From the NCBI GenBank assembly GCA_037447655.1, contig JBBHKE010000312.1, positions 73,454 through 137,453 on the forward strand: 64,000 bases of DNA, given 5' to 3'. Made by a program: the position numbers and the translations under genes. How positions within the stretch are numbered: the stretch's first letter is position 1; each line of letters opens with the position of its first letter. This DNA is from Zygnema cylindricum. Taxonomy: Eukaryota; Streptophyta; Zygnematophyceae; Zygnematales; Zygnemataceae. Positions 9,812-20,428 of this stretch are shown here, in pieces. The notes below the pieces were generated by a model. The model was not told the DNA's origin, made no database searches, and saw only the letters and a program-made list of their open reading frames with translations.

Positions 9812-10264
9812 CTGAACTCCCCCGTGCAAAATTGTCTGCATTCGCCACATACGACAAAACACAAACAAAGTATGAGTCACATTATACCAATGTAAAAAGC
9901 AGCGAGAGAGTGGAAATAGGAACAGATAGGAAGGAGACTGGAAATACTAGAAAAGCCTAAACCACTATAAAACCTCACCTAAATTCATGCCTTTTGACAT
10001 TCCTCAACAATGTAAAACTAAAGAAAGGGCATAAAAAATAAGAAACGAGACAAAAACGATTGATCTGCTCGAACAAAACCGAGCCGTAAAATCAAATTCG
10101 TATCCTTATCACCTGAAATTCTCCGCTGTTCTCGGAACAATATCGGCAAAAAGCTCCATCTTGATGCGTCCCGCAGCCACTCCCCCGATAGTAATGTCAA
10201 AGAAGACGACCGGATTCTTCGGATTTTGCGGCCGGAGATGCCATTCCGTCACCGTTTGCGCCAT
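9812..10264 (-). CDS. CYP22: Spliceosomal cyclophilin (CYP22/PPIH type), first two coding exons
   Basis: Peptidyl-prolyl cis-trans isomerase of the type associated with U4/U6 snRNP in the nucleus. Exon 1 is 10113-10264 (minus): ATG at 10262-10264, in-frame TGA upstream, protein start [20 protein letters not shown] followed by [19 protein letters not shown] and PRTAENF. The donor is CAG|GTGATA. Exon 2 is only 24 bp (9812-9835), flanked by TGCAG and GTAAGG, and encodes the rest of RQFCTGEFR in phase. The N-terminal WHxRP(Q/P)[10 protein letters not shown] is characteristic of plant CYP22. Later exons (FHRVIKDFM, catalytic residues) are not visible to the left, so the gene has a long transposon-filled intron or is truncated. 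Intron 1 spans 9836-10112. Confidence 0.88.
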
Positions 10265-10278
10265 GCCCGGCTCCAAGG

Positions 10279-10300
10279 CGCCACGTCACGTCACGCTACG
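10279..10300 (-). promoter_or_regulatory. TGACGT/ACGT-core cluster just upstream of cyclophilin ATG
   Basis: On the minus strand, overlapping GTGACGTGACGTGG lies 15-30 bp before the start codon, matching bZIP-type TGACG/ACGTGG sites. It would lie in the 5' UTR or core promoter. Function is inferred from the motif alone. Confidence 0.25.
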
Positions 10301-10678
10301 GTCCGCTATGTCTACGTGTATTTTCCGTACGGTATGGTGCGGTAATGCGCTTCTCGTCTCCTCCAAACGGAGCCTGTCAAAAGTCTAACCGAAGCTGATC
10401 GGCACTTACGGCAACGAAACCCTAAAAACACAAAAAAGTGAAAAAAGTTCAAAAACGGCCGTAGTTTTACATGGAACGTTGAAGCTGTCGAGTTTCCAAC
10501 TTCCCAGCAAAAGCTGCTGCTGAAAAGAAACGTGCCCCGCGGATTGCAGTAGCTTTGAATAGGAAAAGACTTTTTGTATAGTTTACCGTAACTACAGTAG
10601 CGACGTACAATCAAAGTTTAAATGTGCGAAATAGTATGCCCTCACTACATGCATACAATGTGATTTTGTTTACAACCA

Positions 10679-11517
10679 GTGTTGTTCAAATCGTGCGATT
10701 TTTTCAAATTTTAAGATTGAAACGTATAATTCGTGACCTTTAAAAAAATAGCAAAAAACGCGCTGTACTTTCTGTCCGGTAAACTGAACGGCCAGTTTAG
10801 GGGGAAAGTACAATAGTTTCCGTAAAATGTACGTTTTTTTACGGGAATGTACGAAATTCGAGGAAAACATATATCGCAGTTATTAATATTTTCTGTCCAG
10901 TGAACTGAACAGAAATATCACGGAACCTGTAAGTCATTCCATCAAAAATGTACGGACATTTTCGATAAGAGACGTTGAAACGTCACACTATTTTCGCGAA
11001 GTAAGCTTGAAAGCTGTACGTGCGTCTTTTTCAATTTTTTTTGAAAGAAGCCGCCATGGAATGTTGAAAACGCAACCGCAAAGGATGCCGCCTCCGTATG
11101 TCCTACCATGGCTGTCAGTTAGTTCAGAGAGACGGATTTTGACAAAATGTGTCCCTGTACAACATTCGAACCTGGATCTAGCTTCCGTATGTCCTACCAT
11201 GGCTGTCATTTAGATCGGAGAGACGAATTTTGACATAATGTGTTTGTACAACATTCGAACCTGGATCTAGGGCTTGAGAAAGCCTATTATCACATTCCCG
11301 GCTACCAGTTGATCAAGGTAAATTTGTTTAAATAATAATTAATATTTAATGCTCATTTAACGAAACCCCGTTTTTTGTTTGTTTTACATGTACGAAATTT
11401 GTACGGATAAAAATTCATTAACGATTTTTAACGATTTGTTCAAAACGTTCAATGAGTTCGTTACGTATAAATCGTAGCGATTGAATCGTTCGCACTAAAC
11501 GCTATGAACAACTATGC
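10679..11517. mobile_element. Terminal-inverted-repeat DNA element D2
   Basis: Relative of D1 in opposite orientation. The right end TGAACAACTATGC (11505-11517) is identical to D1's terminus and preceded by the same CGATTGAATCGTTCGCACTAAACG-type block. The left end (about 10679) is an imperfect version (GTGTTGTTCA), followed by the GTGCGATTTTTTC block that D1 has at its other end. It contains an insertion with a 91-bp tandem duplication (11094-11184 and 11185-11272). No transposase frame is seen. Confidence 0.6.
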
Positions 11518-11699
11518 TTCTCCATCAAGTCGTGTCAGCAATGGAATCTATCGCGTACGTGCTTTCTTTCGATTGGATGCACGTAGATTCCTGTTTTGAC
11601 GGCGAGCGTCGTCAAAGATTCTAAAAGCAAAATGTCCAAACTCGTTTCTGTACAACCAGCCGCAAAATAAAATGACGGGAATGTACAGGTTGTACGTAC

Positions 11700-11882
11700 C
11701 TGTTTTGCAAGCAGGCGCAGCAAATTCCGGATGACGATGGATGGTGGTGGAGGCGTCACGGCACATTCTTCAACAAACTTTTTGCGATGGTTTTCGTCGA
11801 ATATGATTCCCGCCTCTTCGAAGGCGCGCGGCAAATGTCCGAAGGCGCGGTGCTCGTACGTGACCTTTCCACGCGTAAACAT
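11700..11882 (-). CDS. Hypothetical first exon, 61 codons
   Basis: The minus-strand ATG at 11882 opens a GC-rich frame (HRAFGHLPRAFEEAG, KKFVEECAVTPPPP) that ends at a good donor, CAG|GTACGT (exon end 11700). The frame continues to 11535, but the 3' part is AT-richer and has the look of intron. Upstream are a GCCAATCA box and a TATAAA abutting the ATG. I recognise no family. Support is base composition plus splice donor only. Confidence 0.3.
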
Positions 11883-12239
11883 TTTATAAGTCCGGTGATT
11901 GGCTAGTGTCCTCCCTGAGGAGAGTAGTCATAGATGTCTCATGCGCATAAAACGCACGCATGAAACGCCAAAAAAAAACGAATATGCGCATGAAACTAAG
12001 TTCAAAATTTTTAAAATGCGTTGACCGACTTTGACTACATACAAAAAATAAAAAATAAAAAATAGTAAAACATTTAATTGATAACGAAAAATACGATGAC
12101 AACTTAATCAAAATTCCAAAATTTCTAAAAGAGAACCAACGACGACAGTCTCTTCACTGGACGCCGAACCTGCAATCAGCGATCCGACTGTCACGTCGCC
12201 AGCGACCAGATTGAGTCCTCTTTATGCCTCAGCTGTGAG
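11883..12239. other. Intergenic stretch, nothing recognised
   Basis: It contains A-rich runs near 11970 and 12040-12070. No supported gene or repeat. Confidence 0.4.
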
Positions 12240-12915
12240 AGAGAGTTGTTCAGGACTTAAGCTATTTTTGGTTGAGTTCGGTTCAGTACTTACCGAAATT
12301 AGTGTGACAGTGAAGTTGGGAGTTCACGGTTCATTCACACTTGGGACACGTGTCGTCACTTGGGAGAATGCGTGAGTATGTCCTCCGTGGACGTACGGAA
12401 ATTCGACAGGACCACTGGACTTCGTAAAGTCAATTCTACGGTGCCAAATCCTCTAATCGGACCGCTGACAGCCGCCGCCAACAAATAGTGACGAGGCGTG
12501 ACTAGATCATTATCACTTTACGTTGTCTAAACTTCGGTGTAAATATTTGTGATAGAATGTTAGATGTACGGCTGGAATGCCTCCGTACAGCTTAGTGTAG
12601 TTTCGGTGTATAAAAGTAGGACTTAGTGAATTTGATTTTTAGGAACAAATGATATGAAAACTGTACACTCAGTTTTATGTAATTTCATTTCTACATATCT
12701 CACAGATTTGTGAGCAGAATTGATTGAAATTTTGTGTGTATGTTCCTTTGTATGTTATCTACATTGTGGCAAATTTTCAGGACGTTTAGTCTGTCAAAGT
12801 TTCTGTTCAGCCATCGGTATTTGTGGAAGCTTCCTCTCTTGATTTGTTCTATGATGACTACTGCTGCATCTTCTTCATCTTCAGTGCCAGCAGTTGTGTC
12901 AGAACAACAAATTGT
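12240..12915 (+). mobile_element. Solo copia LTR-like segment (N1-like family)
   Basis: It begins with the ACTTAAG...ATTAGTGTGACAGTGAAG start block shared with 13550-13640, has the GGAATGCCTCCGTACAG block shared with 52245, and ends with an LTR-embedded ATG stub (MMTTAASSSSSVPAVVSEQQ, about 12853-12915), comparable to the stubs at 4322 and 14414. No primer site or gag follows. Boundaries are approximate. Confidence 0.55.
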
Positions 12916-12929
12916 ACTCTACATTTTTG

Positions 12930-13545
12930 CGATTTATTTGTACAGTTGTAACTTTAGCAATACGGCCCTTAGGGTACTTTCCCATGTGCTAAAGTTACAG
13001 TTATTTTATGTCGTTTTCCTCCATAACTTAGAAAAAAACGTGAAAATCTGCAGCCGTAACGAAAAATTGAAATTACTACCGTACAAATTCCGTTGCCTTT
13101 AAAATTTCATATGTACTAAAGTTTGTCATCTAGCGCGATGCAGTTTGTTATCTAGTGCGTTTCGACCCACTTTCGCATCTTTCCAGCTCATCTTCAAACT
13201 TGTTATAAAATGCCATCATAAGGTGATTTTACATCATATTCCATTAGGTGAACGAATAGGTAGATGCTATCACACGTGTCGGAGGTTTTTGACAATTTTT
13301 GTGCGCGGTGTACCAAAAAAGAAACCCATTGTAAGTTTCCAACACGTGCCGTGACTTTTTTCCGTGCGTTTTTTTCCGTACAAGGGCCGTGGAGGGGGTC
13401 TCGACCAACAAACGCCATTTCGCGAAAATGATGTCCGTGAAAACGCCTCTCTTTCTCTCCCTCTACCAATACTGCATCTATCTCAGAATTCTTGCAATGA
13501 AAAACGTCATTAATGTCGGTTTGAAAGCTTTATCTTCAGTACATA
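12930..13545. other. Intergenic stretch, nothing recognised
   Basis: Several 60-90 codon open frames overlap on both strands without motifs. A CACGTGTCGGAGG block near 13272 resembles the LTR G-box region but the rest does not align. Confidence 0.4.
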
Positions 13546-14474
13546 GAGTTGTGAGGGGAGGTTTTATGACTTAGAATATTTTTTGATAACTTTGTTCTAC
13601 TACTTATCTAAAATAGTGTGACAGTGAAAAAGTAACTCTAGAGTGTATGGTACGGTTACATAGACACGCGTCAGCGTTTGAGAATAGCGTAGGTATTGCG
13701 GAATGACTTTGGACACATGTCGCACATCGGGCGAGTGATATTTGCAAATCGGCGGACGAAAAGCGAACCGAACATCAGGGAAATCAATTGTCTCGGACAA
13801 ATTCCAGATGGAGATTTCAATCATACGAACGATCACGATTCAAGTGTGGACCACGGTTGACGAGTTGCCTTGTAAGCACTCCAGATATTTGTACAAAGAT
13901 AACCATAGTCGGTTGGACTTATTTGGGTGTTGGTGACTAAGTAGCAACATTATGTGTACGGCGCCAAATTGAAATACTTCATGAAACATGTTTTTGTTGT
14001 GTAACGCATTTGAAAATAGTGTTTTACTATTTAGATTTAGGCTAGTTGCGAATTGGTTTTTGGAAGTACTTTAGGTACCCTGTCGTACTACTGTACAGTA
14101 CCACTATTCCAAGTGCAAACATCTGATTAGTCAATGAGCAGTAGATACTCACTCAGTGTAAAAAGTTTAGGACTAAGAATTATTCTTGTATTCAATTATG
14201 GGATAATGGGATTCTAAAGGCAGTTTTTGGGAAACTTGCGGGTCATATATCTTATGGTTTACTCAGTCAATTTTGGTGTAACTTTGGGAGTTGACGGTGT
14301 GTATGCTCGTTATCTTGAATGCTGAGTTTTGGGTAAATTTAACCTATGAGTCAAGTTTTATCGTGTGTTAAAGATCAATGTTTGTGAGGATTTCTTGTCA
14401 AACTTCTGCTTAATTATGTCTACCTCTACAACTAGTGCTACAGCTCCACCTACACCAGTTGTCAAAGAAAAATA
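13546..14474 (+). repeat. 5' LTR of a partial N1-like copia
   Basis: It shares TATGACTTAGAATATTTTT with the N1 LTR (30324, 35150) and AATAGTGTGACAGTGAA with the LTR at 12240. It ends in a gag start stub beginning MSTSTTSATAPPTPVV at about 14416 and a primer site GGTTATGGGCC at 14475-14485. The left boundary is uncertain. Confidence 0.6.
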
Positions 14475-16198
14475 GGTTATGGGCCTGTCTCCAATAATTC
14501 CTGAAGGTGAGGGAGAAGGAGAGTGAGAAGGAGTGGGAGAAGCATAGAGGGAGAAGCAGAGAGGGAGAGAGAGAGGGATAGGCAAAAGAAGAGGGGGAAG
14601 GAGAGTGAGAGGGGGAAAGAGTGGGGGAAGGAGTGAGTGAGAGGGAAGGTGAGAGGGACGGAGAGAGTTAGAGGGGGAGGGAGAGGGGGAGGGAGAGGGG
14701 TTAGGAGAGGGGGAAGGAGATGAAGAGGGAGAAGGAGAGGGAGAAGGAGAGGGAGAAGGCGATTGATATCTAGAAATCACTCAAGGCGTCTTATGAGAAG
14801 GCGAATGTTCAAGAGGAACTTCTGTTGGCAGGAAAAATTTGGGACTACAAATACTCGGGGGAACAATGGCCGAGTATACAGATAACTTTCGAGCTCTTAT
14901 TGATTCTCATGCTTGTGCTGGTGGTACTTTTCTTGAGTTACAGCAAGGTGCTCTCATCATTAGAGGTATTCCAAGTAGTATGAAAGGTGCATCTGCTGAA
15001 TTAAAAAAGCATGATAAAACTAGTTGGACATTTCAGTTGGCCATCAATATCGTCTTAGAGGAAGAGTCGACGTCAAAGATGCTTAATGGAGGAAAGCAAG
15101 TAGAGGCTTTTAACACAGACTTTGAATGGAAAAATCAATTTAACCAACAGAGAAATCAGTTTAATCAGCAGAGGTATCAGTTTAACCCGAATCAGGGTCA
15201 GTTTAAACTGTTTAATCAAGGTCATAATAGATAGTCTTTTACTGCTTGTTTTTATTGTTCAGAGAGGGGTCATGGATATAGGTACTGTCTTAAACTCAAA
15301 AAGGTGAATAAAACAAGTTTATATCGGCCAGGATGGCAGCAAAGGCAGTTTAACCAAGGCTTTTGTGGTCAACAGTTACAAAACAACTCATTATTATCTT
15401 CATTTGTCACTCAGGAAGATGAGTCTTTCACCTTGAATGAGCAAGATGACTTGGAGTTATTTGCCATGGTGGTAGCAATGGAGGGCTCAAAGGACGCCGG
15501 ATGGATCATAGACACAAGGGCATCGGCCCACATGTGTTGGAACAAATGACTTTTTACCAATCTGAAGTCAACACCTGCAAAGAATATCTACTATGCTTGT
15601 GGCATGAGTGTCCAGACTTGTGCTCAGGGTGATGTTTCATTGTTGGTAGATGTAGGAGGACAGCAAGTTGAAAGAACTCTTCATAATATATTGTATGTTC
15701 CGTATTTCAAAAAGAATTTGTTTTCTACTTCTCTAGTTGAGGGCAAAGGCTTTGAAGTCACCCTTAAAGGGGGTAGGCAAGTTGTAAGCAAACTAGGAAT
15801 GATAGCAGTCACAGGTATTAGAGATGCAAGCAAAATTTATCGCATAGATATGGCTAATACTAAGGAAAATGATGTTCTCTACTCAAGTGTTATATCTGAG
15901 AATGAATTATGGCATAAAAGACTAGGTCATGTTAATTATGACAGCTTGAAGAAAATGGTTACTGCTGGCAAAATCGAAGGTGTTTTTCTTACTAATTAGC
16001 CGGTTAAGACACGTGATGGGTGCTCTCTAGGAAAGATTCACAAGTTTCCATTTCCACAGGAATCAGAACATAGATCTACAAAGGTTTTGTAGCTCATCCA
16101 TTCTGATGTTTTGGGACCGGCTCAAGTGCCATTTGCTGGGGGGGTTCGTTTTATCGTCACCTTTACAGATGACTTCTCTAGGTTCACCAAGGTATACT
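14475..16198 (+). pseudogene. Copia gag-protease-integrase fragment
   Basis: After the primer site the first part of gag is replaced by a GA-rich simple repeat (14503-14766). Capsid homology resumes at 14839 (YKYSGG.MAEY), followed by Gln/Asn repeats (NQFNQQR), a CCHC knuckle (CFYCSERGHGYRYC, about 15247), a protease core with DTRASAHMC (usual DSGAS altered), the GAG-pre-integrase WHKRLGHVNYDSL and the integrase start (IHSDVLGPAQVPF). TAG/TGA stops at about 15231, 15547, 15996 and 16090 inactivate it. It is cut at 16198 by another LTR. It is closest to N1. Confidence 0.8.
14503..14766. repeat. GAGGGA/GGAGAA simple-sequence tract
   Basis: Nearly pure purine strand of GAGGGAGAAGGAGA-type units. 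It sits where the first capsid segment should be encoded. The long Ser-Pro frame on the opposite strand is its shadow. Confidence 0.9.
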
Positions 16199-16750
16199 TT
16201 GTCGAAATCACTGTTTTAGGGAAGGTATTTTCTAGGTCTTAAATTAGGTGAAATAAACAAAAGACAAAGCACAGGCAGCATGCCTCCACCTTCTCTCTCT
16301 AACCCCCATACTTGTTGTAGTCCCTGAAGAGGAGAGAGAGGGCGGTGGAGTCATGGCTCCCTCAGCTTCATAGACAGGTCTCAAGAGTGACCTAAGTCAC
16401 TCTCAACAAAAAGGTTGAGTTCGGCAGGACTTGAACCTCCGACCGGCAGAGCGAGGCGTAGCCGTCTGCTCTTACCTGTCTGTCGTAGAAGTCCGTTTAG
16501 GATACATAGGGTTTGATAGCTATTTAAACATTAGCAAGATCATTAATTCGTTCAATAGAATAATAAATTAAGAACATAGAAACTAGTTAAGTTTTCGTGC
16601 GCACGAAACAAATGTACCTGGCATTTGTTATTTTGGACGGCGAACATTAAGAGCCGGTTTTGATCCGACGGCCCGCATCGTCGCCGGAATCCCTGAATGG
16701 CCGTCTTCGCGGTTTTTAGACGTGACATGACTTGGCAATACGTGGAGGAG
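16199..16750 (+). mobile_element. Truncated copia LTR (P1 family)
   Basis: It starts TGTCGAAATCACTG like the P1 LTR (TGTTGAAATCACTAG) and carries the purine-rich hairpin (16280-16350) and antisense tRNA-like segment (about 16420-16495, with the T5 stop as AAAAA at 16408-16412). It breaks off near 16750 where gypsy LTR sequence begins. It was inserted into the integrase of the preceding copia. Confidence 0.75.
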
Positions 16751-16764
16751 TCCTGCAAATGACC

Positions 16765-16986
16765 CCCAAATACGAGTGCTTACCACAAAAAATGATCATG
16801 TCCACTGCTGCCCACCTCCCTCCCATAGATATGCATGCCAAATAGGAGAGACACTTCGACCAGGAATGGGAATGGGTGCATAAGACGGCGAAAGTAATCC
16901 CCTCCCCCTTCGTTTCCCAACCTAGCCAGGGAAAGGGATTGGGGTCTCGGTAATCGGGTTGGTATCCCAATTTCACCCCCTCTTAG
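16765..16986 (-). repeat. Gypsy 3' LTR remnant and polypurine tract
   Basis: The minus strand reads AAGAGGGGG (16976-16986) directly followed by TGAAATTGGG. A CTTAGTC...GACTAAG inverted repeat (16982-17001) overlaps the tract. The LTR breaks off near 16765 against the copia LTR. Confidence 0.6.
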
Positions 16987-17018
16987 TCAACTGGGACTAA
17001 GACAAACAAAAAATTTAA

Positions 17019-17243
17019 TTACCCGCTCCATTTGCAGTTCCCACAAAACCATAAGCTGGAGGGTAGAGGGCATGGTTCCCATGAGGAGGGGAGACAGGCT
17101 GGATGCCAACACTGACAACACTGATTGCAGACCAAGACGTCGTGTAGCTTGGAGGGTTGATTGCAAGTTGTTGAACAGGAAAGAGGATCAACAAAGTAAG
17201 TTAAACGGAAAGTGGGTTCGTCCTCAAACCCCGAAGATGGCAA
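17019..17243 (-). pseudogene. PHD finger at gypsy integrase C-terminus
   Basis: On the minus strand, Cys/His spacing CSTTC...LVCNQCCQCWHPACL...WFCGNC fits a C4HC3 PHD finger, the fold that reads histone tails. It follows the integrase C-terminal region (RVVEVSNKGVLTLEGKDG, about 17300) after one frameshift, and a stop comes right after the finger. In this position chromoviruses carry a chromodomain, so the likely role is steering integration to particular chromatin. The first pair is spaced C-x3-C rather than the usual C-x2-C. Confidence 0.7.
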
Positions 17244-18514
17244 GGGGCCATATTGAGTTGATTCTCTTTAATTCTTCGACCATCCTTTCCCTCCAATGTA
17301 AGAACCCCTTTATTAGAAACTTCCACCACTCTCAAATTTACCCGAACGACACAAATATCCAACCTGTCCTTTTTACAGTTGCATCCGATGTACAAAGCCC
17401 CCTGACATAAATTGTCGCTGTCGTGGCATATAATTCCCACTCCCGTGGTGAGAATACCACAATTGATCTCGGTGTTGAGTTGCTTGCGAATATCCCATGG
17501 CGAGTGGTATCTCTCGATGAAATATCTTGGCTCTGTCAGCGATTATTTTTTTGACTGTTCCTTTGTCATCCATCTCCGAGAGGACCACCGCTTGGGCCGA
17601 TGCAGCCCCGGGCAAGATGGGATGCTCTCCAAATAGAATGAAATAAAGGTTGTATGAGTAAAGAGAAGCATGCCTGCTGAATCTGTCGCCCATAGCAATC
17701 CAAGGCACCCTTCTGACCCACTCCCCCAAATCTTCTTCAACTGCATATTTTCGTAGTGACCGCTTCACTGTCTGTGCGCACCTTTCAGGCAGAACGTCGG
17801 CTTGCGGGTGGTCACGGCTGGTCAGCCGATGGTCGACCAGGCATTTTTTCAAGAGGTTGTTAAATTCTCCGGCAAATTCGGAGCCTTGGTCGGTTAGAAC
17901 TTATGAAAGCGCCCCAAATTCGGCAAAAACCCTTTGCAAAAAGGCATCTGGAATTGACTTGGACTCTTTTTGGGGCAAACCACCAATTCGATCCAATTGG
18001 AAAAATGTTCTATCATGACCAGCACGAAGAGGTTCGCCCGCTTGCTGGTCAGAAGAGGTCCCAAAAGATCCAAAGACCACCGATAAAACATCCCCCGGAT
18101 AGGTAGCGAATGAAGCTTAGTTTCGCATTTCTTTTCAAACGCTTCATTGACTCGATCGCAAGAGGAGCAAGTTTGTACAATTCGATTGACTTCGGTTCGC
18201 AACCCGTGCCACCAATAAGAACCTGCAACAAGGGAAGTGCTCCGCTTTTGCCCGAAATGTCCACATTGCTGATGGAGATTCGAAATTAGAGTTTCTCGGT
18301 CTGAGGGGGGAGGAACCACTTTCCTCATGCTGTCTGACCATTTATGGAGGAGAACGCCTCTGTCCAAATCATACGCAGCCATCCGGGTCTGCACTCGAGA
18401 TAATTCGATTCCAGTCAAGTGGGGAAGAGGTGACCCATGCTGGATAGATTGGAGGGCACCGGGGTCGTTCCAGATATCCTTCCGTCTGGCCTTTATGGGC
18501 GCCTGCCCCTCCAC
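17244..18514 (-). pseudogene. Gypsy integrase
   Basis: It inserts element cDNA into chromosomes. On the minus strand: the H-x3-H / C-x2-C zinc module (HQQCGHFG ... CSSCDR, 18270-18150), catalytic core with Asp in WSLDLLGP (about 18070), TDQGSEF (about 17890) and Glu in LPERCAQTVK (about 17780), then the C-terminal RDQL...VGIICHDSD region leading to the PHD finger. At least one frameshift separates core halves (about 17880) and another lies near 17430. The D,D,E residues are all still present. Confidence 0.85.
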
Positions 18515-19359
18515 GTCGGCCTAAAAATTGATAGTTACCCCCCAGATTGGGGAAGCCAGATGAAAGCGGAGGATGCTTGGATGAGTCCCTGGCTGATTTT
18601 AAGGACTTCATCATGCCGAGCCCCGGTAGAATCCATGGTGGAGGGATCGGGGTTCCGGCTAAGTCCATCGGCATTCCCATGGATATCCCAACTCTATGAA
18701 TAATGTTGAAATCATATTTTTGCAGGATAAGAACCCATCTGGCGAGTTTGCCGGTTAACTTACTATTTTCCATGATCCATTTGAGTGGTTGATGATCTGT
18801 GATCAAGGTGAAATAGACCCTGTACAAATAAGGATGAAAATGCTGGATTGCCCAAACCGCTGCGAGTAGCTCTCCGTGGTAACTGCTATAATTCCCTTCT
18901 GCTCTGTTGTTGCTCCGGCTAGCGTAGGCCACCACATATGCAGCTCTATCATCATCGACTTGAGCCAAATCTGCTCCCAATCCAAACCTGCTCCAATCAT
19001 TATAAAGGAGGAAAGGCCTCTGGTGATCAGGCATTCGGAGCACGAGTGTTGCTTCAGAGCATCCTTCAAGAACTTGAAGGCGATCTGTTGTTCTTCGGCC
19101 CAGTGCCATCCTTGGTCTTTCCGCAATAGTTGGTTGAGGGCCTGAGCGTGACTACTGAACTCGGGGATAAACCGCCGATAGTAGTTGGCTAGACCTAGAA
19201 AGGTGTGAATGGTTGAGTTGTCATGCGGTGGGGGAAGAGCGTTAAGGGCTGTTACCTTGACCATGTGGGGACCCACGGTCCCGGGAGTCACCTCATGTTG
19301 GAGGTAAATGATTTTTTGTACCCCAAAAATACCTTTGCCTTGGTGACATTTCAAGCCCG
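18515..19359 (-). pseudogene. Gypsy RT end and RNase H
   Basis: On the minus strand: RT thumb/connection (FLGLANYYRRFIPEFS, about 19180) and RNase H with LLYNDWSRFGLGADL (first acidic residue changed from the usual DAS), AYASRSNNRAEGNYSSYHGELLAAV and LITDHQPLKWI. This module degrades template RNA during reverse transcription. One frameshift lies near 19000. It joins the RT palm across the solo LTR at 19360. Confidence 0.85.
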
Positions 19360-20428
19360 TGAAACTCTGAGACCTTTATAAGTCCTCAGAATAGACAGCT
19401 TCCAAGAAGCTTCTAAGATAACCCTGACCCCTTTGTGTTTCAGCAAGAACAACTGCCACCTTGGTACGCAAAAACTTTGACCACCATAATCCCTGTGAAG
19501 GGAAGACTCCCGTGAGTCGATAGCAAAAAGAATCTCTGAATTTGCTCCCATGAGAAGTATGTTATGGAGGGTCAAAGTTGACCTTTTGTACAGAAGCTCT
19601 CTGGGAGAGAGGGTCCTATCTTCCAATTTTTCTAAGTCCTATCTCTCTCACAGACTCTATCTACTGACGTACGGAGCGAATCATATTACACTTTCGTACA
19701 CAAAAGTATAGCTGCCGGTGTACTTTGTGTACGGATATTGTACGACATGACCTAAAAGTCAACACATGTCATATCGGGATTCGGTCCCGTAATTCTCGGA
19801 GATGCCGCTATCCAACGCAATGTCGCCATGTGTCATTCGATGTAGCGTCTACCACAAACCGCCGAGATTCTTTTCCGCGATCTCGGCTTTCTTCCCGACC
19901 GTCCGATTGAATGCAAATTTCAATCAGAGCTGTCATAAATACTTACGCGGTATTTGTTTCATTTAAAGAAACAAATGCACGGTACTTGTTTCTTCTCTGT
20001 ACCGTAATCCATACTTCTAAATAATTGACTCTATGTATTTTGTAAGCAGTTGTCGTTAAATGAAAATCCTACGTGGTAATGTTTAAATATATATCAAACC
20101 CTATAGCATGTATCATTAGCTCTAGACCTAACGGATAAGGCTACCGTCTACCGGCTGCCAGACGTCCGGCAGGTGCCACGGTCAATTCCTGGTTGCATCA
20201 CTAATCCTTTTAGTAAATAAACTACCATTTAATAAGTGAACTAATCTATTTCCTGTAAATTTCTGGATAGCCTAGGTTCCCATGGCTCTAGCTTCCTCTC
20301 CAACTTCTCAATGACTGCGACAAGTGTGGGAGTTTGAGAGAGAAGTTAGAGATAGACTGCTTCGGCTTCTTTCTGTATTTCTATTTAGACTTAGAAAATA
20401 CTTACAAAAAAAACCAACAATTTCTACA
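19360..20428 (-). mobile_element. Solo copia LTR (N2 family) inside gypsy RT
   Basis: It runs TGTAGAAATTG (20428 downward) to GAGTTTCA (19360). Flanks are GCCCG (19355-19359) and GCCCA (20429-20433), a 5-bp target-site duplication with one change. It carries the hairpin, the tRNA-like segment (T-arm 20176-20192, TTTT 20208-20211, both plus strand) and the CATGTGTCAT version of the G-box near 19829. Confidence 0.9.

Noticed and set aside
14358-14780. 140-codon Ser-Pro repeat protein on the minus strand
   Set aside because: It is the translated shadow of the GAGGGA simple-sequence tract in a copia gag; no independent gene evidence.
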